Positions 21,965 through 34,490 of a stretch of 64,000 nucleotides of DNA are shown here, piece by piece. Each line of letters opens with the position of its first letter. Within the stretch, counting starts at the first letter, position 1. The notes under the pieces were generated by a model. The model saw only the letters and a program-made list of their open reading frames with translations, searched no databases and was not told where the DNA came from. This stretch comes from Margaritifera margaritifera (lineage: Eukaryota; Mollusca; Bivalvia; Unionida; Margaritiferidae): the NCBI GenBank assembly GCA_029931535.1, contig JAQPZY010001688.1, forward strand, positions 6,193,501 to 6,257,500, written 5' to 3'. Made by a program: the position numbers and the translations under genes.

Positions 21965-24705
21965 TGTTAAATTTAGGCATAATACTGTTTATTACTAGGT
22001 TCATATCTATCCATTTGAGATGTCGTATTTAGATACAGTCTAGTTGGAAGGACATGTCTAACTATTTGAGATGTCATATTTAGATTCAATTGAGTTCTTA
22101 CAAGGGACATGCCTATCCAGTCAGAAATGTTAAATTTAGTTACAATCTAGTTTCTGACAAGAGACATATCTATCTAGTGTGGAATATTAAATTAGGGAGA
22201 AACTAGTTTGTATCAAAAGGACACTTATCCAGTCGAAGATATCACATTTAGTTAGAATTGGGTTTGTTACAAGGGACATAGGGGTCATATCTAGTGTTTG
22301 ATGTTAAATTTAGGTACAGTCTAGTTTGTAATAAGGAACTTATATATCCAGTGTATTTTGTCAAACTTAGGTTCAGTCTAGTTTGTTACAAGAGACATCT
22401 ATCCAATTGGAGTTGTCAAATCCAGGTACAGTCTAGTTTGTTACAAATGACATATCTATCCAGACAGAGATGTAAAATTTAGGTATAGTATAGTTGTTGT
22501 GAGGGTTAGATCTATCTAATGGCAAATTAATGTAGAATCTTGTTTGTTTCTAGGTATATATACCTGGTATATATCTACACAGTGTATGATGTCAAATTCA
22601 GGTACAAACTAGTTTGTTACAAAGAAGATATATATCCATTCATGGATGTAAAATTCTGGTACAATCTAGTTTGTTATAAGGGTCATATCTATCCATCTGG
22701 GGATGTCTAGTTTATTATAGGGGGCATGTCTATCCATATGTTGATGTCTACTTTGTTATAAGGTGCATGCCTATTCATATGGCAATGTCTAGTTTCTTAT
22801 AGGGGGCATGTCTATCCATGTGGGGATGTCTAGTTTGTTATAGGGGGCATTTCTATCCATATGGGGATGTCTAGTTTGTTATAGGGGGCATGTCTATCCA
22901 TATGGGGATGTCTAGTTTGTTATAGGGGGCATGTCTATCCATATGGGGATGTCTAGTTTGTTACAGGGGGCATGTCTATCCATATGGGGATGTCTAGTTT
23001 GTTACAGGGGCATGTCTATCCATATGGGGATGTCTAGTTTGTTACAGGGACATGTCTATCCATATGGGGATGTCTAGTTTGTTACAGGGGGCATGTCTGT
23101 CCATATGGGGATGTCTAGTTTGTTGTAGGGGGCATGTCTATCCATATGGGGATGTGTAGTTTGTTACAGGGGGCATGTCCATCCATATGGGGATGTCTAG
23201 TTTGTTGTAGGGAGCAGGTCCATCCATATGGGGATGTCTAGTTTGTTACAGGGGGCATGTCTATCCATATGGGGATATCTAGTTTGTTATAGGGGGCATG
23301 TCTATCCATATGGGGATGTCTAGTTATAGGTGGTATACCTATCCATATGGGGATGTCTAGTTTGTTGTAGGGGGCATGTCTATCCATATGGGGATGTCTA
23401 GTTTGTTACAGGGGGCATGTCCATCCATATGGGGATGTCTAGTTTGTTACAGGGGGCACGTCAATCCATATGGGGATGTCAAGTTTGTTATAGGGGGCAT
23501 ATCTATCCATATGGGGATGTCTAGTTTGTTATAGGGGGCATATCTATCCATATGGGGATGTCTAGTTTGTTGTAGTGGGCATGTCCATCCATATGGGGAT
23601 GTCTAGTTTGTTGTAGGGAGCAGGTCTATCTACATCTGGATGTCTAGTTTGTTACAGGGGGCATGTCTATCCATATGGGGATGTTTAGTTTGTTATAGGG
23701 GGCATGTCTATCCATATGGGGATCTCCAGTTTGTTATAGGGGTATATCTTTCCATTTGGGAATGTTTAGTTTGTTATATGTGGTATATCTATCTATATGG
23801 GGATGTCTAATTATAGGTGGTATATCTATCCAGATGGGGATGTCTAATTATTGGTGGTATATCTATCCATATGGGGATGTCTAGTTTGATACAGGGTGCA
23901 TATCTATCCATATGGGGATGTCTAGTTTGTTGTAGGTGGTATATCTATTCATCTGGGGATGTCTAGTTTGTAATAGGTGGTATATCTATCCATATGGGGA
24001 TGTCTAGTTATAGGTGGTATATCTATCCATATGAGGATGTATAGTTTGTTACAGGGGGCATATCTATTGATATGGTGATGTCTAGTTTGTTACAGGTGGC
24101 ATATCTATTCAAATGGGGATGTCTAGTTTGTTCTAGGGGGCATATCTATTCATATGGGGATGTCCAGTTTGTTATCGGGGGCATGTCTATCCATATGGGT
24201 ATGTCTAGTTTGTTACAGGTGGTATATCTATCCATATGGGGATGTCTAGTTTGTTATAGGTGGTATATCTATCCATATGGGAAGTCTATTTATAGGTGGT
24301 ATATCTATCCATATGGGGATGTCTAGTTATAAGTGGTATATCTATCTATATGGGGATGTTTTGTTATAGGTGGTATACCTATCCATATGGGGATATCTAG
24401 TTTGTTACAGGGGGCATATCTATTCATATGGGGATGTCTAGTTTGTTACAGGGGGCATATGTACCCATATGGGGATGTCTAGTTTGTTACAGAGGGCATA
24501 TCTATCCATATGGGGATGTCTAGTTTGTTATGGGTTGTATATCTATATATATATGGGGATGTCTAGTTATAGGTGGTATATCTGTCCATATGGGGATGTC
24601 TAATTTGTTACAGGGGGCATATCTATCCATATGGGGATGTCTAGTTTGTTATAGGTGGTATATCTTTACAGTGCGGGATGCCAAATTCACTAGATGTACA
24701 AAGAG
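21965..24705 (+). repeat. Minisatellite derived from the TAF5 exon at 20256-20337
   Basis: Units at the left edge (about 21965-22665) are 55-57 bp and keep the exon words CTAGTTTGTTACAAGGGACA and GATGTTAAATTTAGGTACAG, the second spanning the exon/intron border. From about 22665 to 24640 the unit is 41 bp (TCTAGTTTGTTATAGGGGGC followed by ATGTCTATCCATATGGGGATG), which equals the 57-bp unit minus 16 bp. The last unit (24643-24700) returns to the long type with GTGCGGGATGCCAAATTC. Several readings through it still look like WD40 sequence, for example SLVCYKRH and DVKFRYSLVC near 22300-22400. They have no splice acceptors and are not genes. Length variation between individuals is likely. Confidence 0.95.
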
Positions 24706-24709
24706 ATCT

Positions 24710-25800
24710 ATTAAAACATTTTGGCTTATCTACTATGTGTCAGACAAAAATACTGACTTTTTAATTTTAAAAAAGTCAATCCTGCAAAATCAAAGTGGAC
24801 AAGTAGATACAAACTTTACATGTTTGATAAAATAATACCCATCAACATACATTGTGAATGCAGCATTAGAACATAAACATTGGATGTTGTAATTTTGTAG
24901 GGCCCTATTCTTTTGTTCAGATATTGATTGTCAAGCTTCAGGAGAAATGCCCATCACTGTCATTGATAATGTAATTATTAAGGTCATATACTTCAGAAAA
25001 AGCTACATGAAGAATTGTTGATTAATTTAATTTATAATCTCATTATTATAGTCCCGTATTACCCTTGATGAATCCTTTCAATAATCTGCCTATGTTGACA
25101 CTGGACAACAGTCATGCATTTTGTCACATTCTAAATCCACCCACTTCCTTTTATTACAGACTTCATTTAACTGCATATATGAAATAGTTTCTAAAACAAT
25201 TTCTTTTTAATTGTTAAATATGTGTTATTGAACTTCATTTATCAACATTCAGTGTGTATTATAAAGCAGGTTTTGCCTTCTTTACTGTACACATATAAAT
25301 AGACAAATACCATAAAGTGGGTTATTTTAGTGAGGATAATTTTTTTGTCTTTGAAGGTATTATTGACATAAAGATAGCTGACACATACATGTAATATATT
25401 AGAGATGTCAATAAGACAAAAATGTTGGCAGTTTTAGATAATTATTTTGTGTCACTAAGATGGAAAGGAAAGAAGCTAAGAAGAGACAATAGAATAGAAA
25501 AGGAAATATTGTTTACATATATATTTTTAAAGAAATAAAATACCAGTATATATGGAAAAAATTGACATTTCTACAAAACAAATATTAGAGCAAACATATA
25601 TAGGCATACTCATTCACAAAAATCACTACCAAAGTATAACAATAATTGGTGTGTATACATACACACACACCCACACCCACCCATTTATTTTAACAAACTT
25701 ATTTGAAACAGACCAGGCCTTAACGCTGCCTTGAAAATGTACATGGCCACTCATAGCTTTTTACTTTTCCCACATAAGCATTTTAGAAACACTGGTAAAA
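24710..25800. other. Intron sequence with no recognisable feature
   Basis: AT-rich. A short CA-rich tract (ACACACACACCC) lies at about 25661-25680. No supported frame or repeat. Confidence 0.6.
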
Positions 25801-27558
25801 TATTTCCTTTTGATATCCTAATGTGCTCCTTCATCTTAATATACAAAAACATCTACTACTATAGCAAAATCTTTTATACAAATTTAAATGTACAGTGTTA
25901 CAGATAGGAAGATGCCTAACAATATGTATCAGATTCCATCTTTTCTGACAGGTTATGCACATTAGAAAACAGTATTTTTCCTTGCTAGTTTGAAAACTTG
26001 GGCAACAAACATTGGGAAATTCAAAGGCCTGAATTGAGAGTAAATAAAATACTCAGATTGTATTAACTGTTAGTACAATAAGCATCTATTGTCAAACTTT
26101 TCCCATTTACAGTTTCTATAAGCACAATATTTTTTTACATTAAAATTAAAGGAATACCTTTCTGAACTGTCTCAATAAAATCTACATAAATATATTGTTT
26201 TCCATTTAGAATTATCAAATTATTTACATCCTCAGCATGAGTTTTGTCTTTGATTCCAAAGATAATATTTATGTTTATGAATTCCAAATTATTTTTGTGG
26301 CTACACTTACTTTTTATCCATTGCTAAATATAATCTACAAAATTCTTAGTTATGTGACAATCCTAAAAATATGAGTTATTTTCTCTGCATGTAATATACA
26401 AAATGAACAGAGCTCACTTGAAATAATTTTAATTCTTTTGAGAAATGCATTCGTAGGCAAAAATTCTATATAATATTTTAAGCAGCAACCATCTTTGATT
26501 TGGACATGTTGTAGTTTTATTCAGTAGCAAGAAAAATTGCTGCCAGTTCTTTTCTTCTAAATTGCCCAATGACATTTTTTTCTAGAAGTTGGTATTTCAT
26601 TGTTTCTGATAAATTTTTCATATATCCTTTTTTCATACATCCTTTTTTAATGGTATACACAGCAATATTTATTAAAGGTGGTTATAAATTAGAATCATAG
26701 TTGATACTAAATTTATTTTTATATGACTTTATAGCTGCAAGTATGTTTTGAAAGTCTATGATAATAGTGTTAATACAAACTATATTTTTAAAAGTATCAA
26801 AACTTATTCAGCAACCATTCTCATTAATAAAATTATTCACAAATCTAATACCTTTCTAAAACCATGTTTTGTAATACACTCTTTTTCCATCTATTGTTAT
26901 ATAAAGATTAACCATATTTGTGTTTCTAAAATATGTTCAGTTGTGACCATTTTGAATGATCTAGTTATTTCTCAGTATGTTTCAAAAACCTCAATCCAAA
27001 AAGGATTGAGATCCTTTTTTACCGAGTTAAGAAAATCTATTCCAAATTTTGTAAAAATTGTCAATATTTGATACTGAAAATTGTAAACAACTTTTCCATT
27101 TAGACTCGTCAGACAGCATTCTTCTAAGCCATGTAAGTTTCAGAGCTTTCACAAAACGAAATATATTAATCGTATTTACCCCCCCCACACACACACACAC
27201 ACACACATGATAAATGATAACACATGATAATCCTTCATGGCAGTATTTCTTTTGACTTTGTCCTTTGACGTATGCCATACAAACTTATAAAAAGAGTATT
27301 TAATTCACTAAGAACCTGCTTAGATGGATTTGGTAATGGCAATAAAAGATTATTATTTTAGAGATAGCTAAACTTCTATCACAGTTAGCCATCCAAATGG
27401 AGTAAAAATTCTCTTGTTCCACTGAATTATAAGGTTCATAATTTTCTTAATTTTAGATGGATACTTATAATTTTTTCCAAGTTAGTTGAAAACTTTAGAC
27501 CTAAGACAACAAACTTAGTAGAATCCCAATTAGGTTTATATTCTGGACAGTACCTGTT

Positions 27559-27795
27559 CTACTTCTGATACAAACTACCTGTTTTTTCAGTATTTATACT
27601 AAGACCAGAAAATTTGGAATATTGATATAAAAGATGTAAAGAAGACAGAGATTTCTCTGAACCATCAAGAGTAAGTGATATATCGTCAGCATACTGAGAA
27701 ATAACATAGGTTATATTACCTATGTTTATTCCCCATATATGTTTTTTCTTTTCATCATATGTGCTAAAATATCTGCACACAGGATACAAATACAT
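27559..27795 (-). pseudogene. LINE reverse transcriptase fragment with YADD motif
   Basis: Seventy-eight codons containing ISQYADDISLTL at residues 32-43; the YADD catalytic aspartates are present. The next frame upstream (27726-27911) supplies SNWFGIRRGCRQEDPFSP, the conserved G-x-R-x-G-C-R-Q-x-D/G-P-x-SP block of L1 reverse transcriptases. The two frames overlap out of register, so a frameshift separates them. Confidence 0.9.
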
Positions 27796-28067
27796 GGGGA
27801 GAATGGATCCTCCTGCCTACACCCTCTTCTGATACCAAACCAATTAGAGACTTGTCCATTAATAATTACACATGATTTGATGTTTTGATAATAAAAAAAA
27901 GTGTTATCCAATTTATTATTGGTTCTTTAAAGTTAAAAAAATTCATAACTTTATCAATAAATGTCCATGCGACTGAGTCAAATATTTTTTCACTATCAGT
28001 CAAAAGAAGCAGTCCAGGAATATTGTGATTTTTGGTGTAAAACAATAAATCATATAAGTTTCATTAT

Positions 28068-28253
28068 GTTCAGTTAATGGTCCATACAGAAGCAACTTTG
28101 TATGATACAAATAGAAGTCATCTGGGTCTGTTCAGTTAATGGTCCATACAAAAGCAACTTTGTATGATACAAATAGAAGTCATCTGGGTATGTTCTGTTA
28201 ATGGTCCATACAGAAGCAACTTTGTATGATACAAATAGAAGTCATCTGGGTCT
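28068..28253 (+). repeat. 62-bp tandem triplication inside the L1
   Basis: GTTCAGTTAATGGTCCATAC starts at 28068 and 28130, with a one-base variant at 28192. The copies are nearly identical, so this is a recent expansion of a segment of the decayed RT region. The period is not a multiple of three. Confidence 0.95.
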
Positions 28254-28417
28254 CCAATTTAAAATATACTGCTTAGGTTTCTCACCTTTTGATATACATG
28301 TAATCTTGTTTCTGTGTGGAAGATAATTCAGCAAGTTCATACCTGAAGTTAATAGCCCTCACCAGAAACTTTCCAATATAATTCTAACATCTTTTATAAA
28401 ATTCTACCATGAATCTA

Positions 28418-28960
28418 TCAGATCCTGGGCTTTTTTTTATTAGGCATTATTTTTAGAACATTTGCAGCTTTTATATATATTATATAGGACCATTTAAGGA
28501 ATTTCTGTAAATCATTCAGTCTAGGAATGTCTGGATAATTAAGTAGCATTTCAAAATTGACAGGATCAACTTCACACTTTTTATATACATTCATATAAAA
28601 ATATTTTGCTTCATCCCAAAAGTTTTTCTGACCATTTGTTAAAGAACCATTGCTTTTAACAAGAGGCGGCATCATTTTACTTATGTGATTTCTATTTTCT
28701 AAATTACAGAAATATTTTGTCATTTTCTTTTCTTCAATCCATGTAGCTTTAGCCCTAACCATCCATCTTTTCTTCCTAATATCTTCTAAGGAGATGTTGT
28801 TGCTCAGTTGGTAGAGCATTGGACTTATAATCCAAGAGTCACAGGTTTGATATGCACCCAGGTCAGCCCAGGTCAACCGCTTGGTGGAAAGGCACTTAGC
28901 TCCCATTTTCTGTGCATGAAATAGCCAGTAATGTGTTAAAAGTGCTGCTAAAGCCAACAA
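28418..28960 (-). pseudogene. LINE linker and RT N-terminal fragment fused to SINE sequence
   Basis: The first roughly 55 codons come from the inserted SINE; the rest (KKRWMVRAKATWIEEKKMTK onward) is the L1 region before the reverse transcriptase. The apparent single frame is an accident of the SINE insertion. Confidence 0.85.
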
Positions 28961-28973
28961 AACCCAACCAAAA
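28790..28973 (+). mobile_element. tRNA-derived SINE inserted in the L1, with 14-bp target duplication
   Basis: The duplication CTAATATCTTCTAA lies at 28776-28789 and 28974-28987. The head has TTGCTCAGTTGGTAGAGCAT and an anticodon-like arm GGACTTATAATCC; the B box is weak (GGTTTGATATGC). Shares GGAAAGGCACTTAGCTCCCA with the SINE at 10.5 kb. Confidence 0.95.
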
Positions 28974-29614
28974 CTAATATCTTCTAACTCTTTATTTTTT
29001 CGTCCAGTTTTGGTACTTCATTGACACTGTTTGTCTCTTCTAAATTGCTTATATTATTCTGCAATCTGTTGATTTTCCTCCAAGCAGGAGTTTTCAGATC
29101 ACCTCTACAGAATAGAGGTAAGCTATTGTACTACCCCCAGTACTGGTGTCAGTGTCTGCAGAGATAAAGCATATACATATACACACTCATTAAATGTCAA
29201 CTATTCTTTCTTCCAATGCCCCAGGCAATAGTTTGGAGTGGGTTTCGTAGCACCTACCCCCAGGGGAGGCAGATGAGGGGGCTAAATTTGTACATGTACA
29301 TTGGTTGAACATTTCTTGGTTAAATTTCTGCGTTTAAGCTCGGGCACTTTGCACACTGTATAAATGCTGTTATACCTGGAATCATGAAACTTGGTGCTTC
29401 ACTGACTTTGGTTAAATTTTTGTGGTTTAAGTTTATTTCTTAAGTAGTGTTCAGAATAGAATCATCAAACTATATGATTGTGTGTATCTATTAGTACCAC
29501 ACCATTATCACAAAGGAAGGTCACTGTGAACTACATTTCAGTTTACTGGCTTAGGTTAAGTTTTTGTGTTAGCTCATGACCAGTTTTTGTACCCTGTATA
29601 TATACTGTTATACC

Positions 29615-30349
29615 TAGTATTTTATGTACCGGTATATTGAATTTATAATTAAGTGTACATGAGGTAAGTTTTACTTTAGTGGCTATTTTGTAAACAACAT
29701 ATTTACTGCATTTGAGTTCAAGGTCAGTCTTGTTTACATAGCATTTAACAATTAGATTGGAATTTTCCATGGTTGATGTGAGAAAAGTCACATATGCACC
29801 GGAATTTTCCATTAGAGTTACTCATATTCTAGAATATTGTCAGGTGACTTATCCTTATATTTATACAGGTTTGGTAAACAAGATTTCATTCCTATGCTAA
29901 ACTTCCTATTATTAAGATCAGTCTAATAAGGAATTTATTTTAGTAATCAGATGTTACAGTTGTTAAACTCTGAGCAAATTCAGAGAGAGGAATTATTTAT
30001 TTGAGATAATCATTGGAATTACTAAAAGTGCTGATTCTCATATTGGATTAATACTTGACTTTGGGATTTATGTGAATTCATTCAAAGATATTCTGGATTA
30101 CATCATTCAGTCACATCAGAACATTCAAGACTACTAGCACATTAGGACATTCAAGGCTACTGGAATTCATTTGGAACATTCTATATTTAGGACTTGTGAT
30201 TAAGACACTTATGATTATTTGGAATTTAATTTACGTTATTGTAAGTGTCTTTTTGAATTTTCACTTTAATTGTCTAGAAATAAATTGCTTGTTGATTTTA
30301 CTTACATTTTCTTTCTGTTACATTATTTTTAAGACCTAGAGTTGTAACA
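29615..30349 (+). mobile_element. Solo LTR inside composite repeat copy 1
   Basis: It matches in reverse orientation the LTR at about 46040-46820 and in direct orientation the partial LTR at 8090-8373. It ends AAGACCTAGAGTTGTAACA, and the interrupted core unit (ATACCTAG.. / ..TTATGAAACTTTGTGAAGG) resumes right after it. It has no internal region, so it is a solo LTR left by recombination. Confidence 0.85.
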
Positions 30350-32964
30350 CTAAATTTATGAAACTTTGTGAAGGAATGCATCTGGATGAGTAATACACTC
30401 TCATCGCAAATCTAGGTCACTGACCAATATTTCATGCTTCACTGACATTGGTTAAATTTTGTGGTTTATTTCTCAAGTTCTCAAGCACTGTTCATGATAG
30501 AATCATGAAACTATATGATTGTATGTGTCTCTGTTAGTACCACACCCTTAACACAGTTAAGGGCACTGCGACCTACATTATTCATCTTACTGGCTTAGGT
30601 TAAGTTGTTACGTTTAGCTCATGACCAACTGGGCTTTTTGCACCCAGTATATATACTATTGTACCTGGATTTGTGAAAGTCTGTGAGGGGATGCATCATG
30701 ATGAGTACTACAATCTCATCAAAAAAGTAGGTCACTGACCTATATTTCATGCTTCAATGACTTTGGTTACATTGTGTGTTTTGAGTTTATTTCTTAAGCT
30801 TTGTTCATGCTAGAATCATAAAACTAGATAATTGATAATTGAATGCATATGAATTAGTACGACACCCTTACCACAAAACAATGTCACAGTGACCTACATT
30901 TAACATTTTAGTAGCTTAGGTTAAGTTTTTGCATTTAGCTCATGACAAAATATGATTATGGCACCTACATATTATGTACTAATACAGTTATACCTAGATT
31001 CATGAAAGCTGATGAAGGGATGCATCTTGATGAGTACTACATCCTCATCACAGAAGTAGGTCACTATGATCTATATTTCATGCTTCACTGACTTGGTACT
31101 TGATTTCAGTCTCAAGCAATGTATATGCCAGAATCATCAAACTAGGTGATCATATGCATCCCTACTAGTACTATACCCTTACAACAAAAGAAGGTCATTT
31201 AACATTTTATTGGTTTATGCTAAGTTTTTTTTCATTTAGCTCATGACCACATTGGAGTTATATCTAGTATATAATATTGCTATAACTGGAATCATGAAAC
31301 ATGGCAAGATTATGCATCTTGATGAGTACTATACCCTCAGCTTAAAAGTAGGTCAGTGTGACACATACTTCATATTTCACTGACTTTGGTCAGTTTAATC
31401 TTTATACTGTTCTTAATCTTTATACTGTTCATGCTGTAATCATAAAACTAGGTGATAGCATACATCTCTTGTGGTATCACAACCTTACCAAAAAAGGTCA
31501 CTGTGACCTATATTTAACATTTTACTGGCTTAGGTTGTTGTTGCATTTAGCTCATGACCACATAGGTTTTTCACATGCTCTATGCATACTATCCTATATA
31601 GAATTATGAAACTTCATGATGATTTTTTATGAGCACTGCTCCCTCGAAGCAGTAGTAGGTCAGTATCAACCATATTTCACACTTCACTGACTTGGATTTA
31701 ATTTTTAGTTAATGTTCATTTCTCAGGCATTGTTCATGCTAGAATTGTAAAATTGATATGCATCTCTGTTACTACCACACTTCTACAACAAAAGAAGCTC
31801 ATAATTACCTATATTTCATCCTTTACTGGCTTTGCTTAACTTTTTGCATTTAGCTTATGACCACATGAATTTTTGGCATGTTATATGCATACTGCTCTAC
31901 CTAGAATCATGAAACTTGGTGTGTGGATGCATCTTGATCAGCTCTACATCCTTTTTGCCAAAACAGGTTAGTGACCTATATTTCAAGCTCAGTGACTTGT
32001 GTCAAATTTTGTGTTAAAAGTTCATTTCTTCGGTGTTGTTTATGTTCCGATCATGAAAGTTGATAATTGGATACATCTGTTACTACTACACCCTGAAAAT
32101 AAAAGATGGACACTGTGACCTATATTTTACATTGATTCATCCATGCTAGATCTAAATATATCCTAGCCTACTCAGAAGACTCTTTCTGACCAGTGCAGTT
32201 TGAAGTAGGAATAGATATGTTTATTCAATAGTCAACTTTCCATTTAATGAGTGTACATTGTATATTATGATGTATTACCCTCAGCAAGTTAACTGTTCTT
32301 GCTGTTGGTTTTTGATGCCATGGCTGCACACAAAGAGCCAACGGTGCAAGCAACTGTTAATGCTGCTGGTGGCCATATTGCTGTTATTCCACATGGAATG
32401 CGACAAATGGATGACGAGTGCCGAGCACACTTTTACGCCATCAATTCTTGATCTATTCCCTTAAAAGACGATTGCAATTAGTTCATATTTCAATAGATGT
32501 TGCTAGAATTAACTTCCTGGCATCCATTTTTTTTTGCTAGTCTTATTCTGTGGTCATTCTGTTTAACATAAACAAACATTTAAAAATCAATATCACACAT
32601 TTTTTAAAAATTATATCTGTATAATTTTTAAAATTAGCTGACGACTACTGGCTGTGTGAAAAAGAACTGATATAGCCCGCCCACCGAGATAACCTGCATG
32701 GGGTGTGTGGGGTATTAAAATCCTGTATAACCCACAGGATATATGCATGAAAATATGATACTCAAAGCATGTGACTTTCACCCAGTAAAAATATGGCCTC
32801 TTGGGGTGGACAATTATTATAACTTTGAAAGGAGATTGTAAGAATAATGATTTTAAAAAATGAATACAAAAACATCATTAATGTGTTTCTTACCAACTTA
32901 TTACCTCTAATCTGATATGATGAAAAAAACATTCTTTTTATTCTTTAACGTCTTTTATGCCCAG

Positions 32965-33015
32965 TCAGAGTAGGTAGGTAGGTGTGAGTGGGTAGGTAGG
33001 TTGGTAGGTAGGTGC
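32965..33015. repeat. GGTA-rich microsatellite in the composite tail
   Basis: AGTAGGTAGGTAGGTGTGAG and repeated GGTAGGTAGGTTGGTAGGTA; imperfect tetranucleotide array. Confidence 0.9.
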
Positions 33016-34439
33016 TTACACAATATGTCAGCATAATACTGGCTATATAGTGCCAAATAATGGTTAAAATTAAAAATTTATTAAAAGTTCGAATGTAAAG
33101 ATAAATGATTGCCAAAAAATATTTAGTTTGGAAAGGAGCCAAGATCACTTTAGTCAGAATTATTTTTTTTTTGTGGCTACTGGAGACTAGTGAAAGTAGA
33201 AGTGAGCTATGTAATCATTGATTACACTCTGGTTTTCTTAAAAGATGCATATGAAATGGTGGTTTCTTTAATTTCTAAATGAAGCATTTCAAAGAAAAGT
33301 TGAGCATTTATTTACACATTTAAAGATAAAGGGATATTCTCAAAAGTATCTTATTGTTCAGCACATACATATTGATGTTTAACTTTTAAGCTTCTTTTAC
33401 TCTTCTAACATATTCTGGGTCATTAAGTTTCCAGAATGTTTTTCTTTTAATTTTCTTTTAGAAAACTATCTTCATTTTTAAAAGAGAATGATCAGTCATG
33501 TATCCTGGTTCAAAATTTACATTTTCAGTAATTGTAAATAAATTTCTGAAACCAGAAAAAGTCTTGTCTGGCTTGTTTTACTGGATTACTTTTCCTTGAA
33601 TTATATGTATGGATCCCTATATTATGTTTCCTCCGTACATCTACTTAATTATATCCTGTATATATATCTAAGACAACTTCTCTTGCTCTTGGATTATTTA
33701 CATTATTATAATTATAATTATAATTAAAAGTATCTATATGTGTATCCATCACGAGATTGAAATCTCCAATTATAACATGATCATTTTTAAAATGCAGTAT
33801 ATCTTTATTTTATCTCAATGTTAAAATCTGGACTCTCTCTATTTGTTCCATAAACACAAGTGTAAATCTGGGGGTTTTCCAATGGTTGTGTCCATGCAAA
33901 GCTTATTGCCTGTATTAACTTTCTTTATTCCATATAAGGTGAACTTGAAATTAATATTCAGTAATATGGCTAACCCTCTTGAATTAGTAGAGCATGAACT
34001 AGGAAAACATTCATATCCCCAGATAGCCTGTATGAAATTTACCTATTTTTCAATGAAGTGTGTATCTTAATGAATGTATATTGAATATTTTTTTTTTTTT
34101 AGAAAATTAAATACATCTCATCTTTTCTTGAGATCCCACAACCCTGACAATTCAGTGTTGGAATTTTTTTTTTTTACTCTGACATAAACTTTAAGAAACT
34201 TATATACTATTATTATTCCTTATGTGCAGAGACCATAAATAAAATTGTATATAGCTGATTTTGTAAATAAACCATGCACACTGATAACAATAACAATAAT
34301 GTTTTTGTATTGTACAATATCAAGAATACTGCTGTTACAGCTAGTGGTGATCTGGTATACAGACCCAAAAGGTACTGTAGAAAATAATACAGAAAACAGG
34401 AGAATTATAGCTTTCATAGTGAAAAAAAACAATGAAAGA

Positions 34440-34490
34440 AAACAAACAAACAACACCCCAAAAACAAAAAACAAACAAACAAACAAAATG
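34440..34490. repeat. AAAC-rich simple repeat
   Basis: ACAAACAAACAA words around CACCCCAAAAACAAAAAAC; imperfect. Confidence 0.85.

Larger units (their letters stand above)
29097..33233 (+). mobile_element. Composite tandem-core repeat, copy 1 (inserted in the L1)
   Basis: It has the same plan as copies 2 and 3: a head with TAGAGGTAAGCTATTGTACT and a CATATAAAAGCATATACAT-type word, a core of units about 310 bp long (landmark TAGCTCATGACCACA, AGAATCATGAAACTTGGTG, AAGTAGGTCACTGTGACC), and a tail with CATTGTATATTATGATGTAT and GATTACACTCTGG. No coding capacity. TTTTC occurs on both sides. The organisation resembles bivalve pearl/Helentron-associated elements, which is known biology; the assignment is inference. 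Confidence 0.8.
25800..34085 (-). mobile_element. L1-type LINE, 5'-truncated and interrupted by a composite repeat
   Basis: On the - strand the order is endonuclease domain (about 34080-33240), linker and RT N-terminus (29090-28260), RT core with YADD (27693-27682), then the L1 C-terminal region (27560 to about 26500). Recognisable pieces are GDFN in the endonuclease, KATWIEE..TKYFCNLE before the RT, a split-frame FDS box near 27965, SQYADDISL, the FVKALKLTWLRR stretch (27160-27100), and the VYYKTWF segment at about 26870. Many stops and shifts make it dead. It is interrupted by the composite repeat at 29097-33233, a SINE at 28790-28973 and a (CA)n expansion at 27187-27208. Confidence 0.88.

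Noticed and set aside
24072..24326. Open frames with repeated YIYPYGDV-like peptides in the array
   Set aside because: They reflect the exon ancestry of the minisatellite; the 41-bp period shifts frame each unit and no splice acceptor or start context supports translation.
22665..24640. CRISPR-like regular array
   Set aside because: Units are directly abutting 41-bp copies with no unique spacers, in an animal intron, and they derive from an exon.
28797..28870. Functional tRNA genes (here and at about 1550, 10600, 21360, 40060, 57240)
   Set aside because: Each has only a tRNA-like 5' part with A and B boxes, an unpaired acceptor stem and a SINE body with target duplications.
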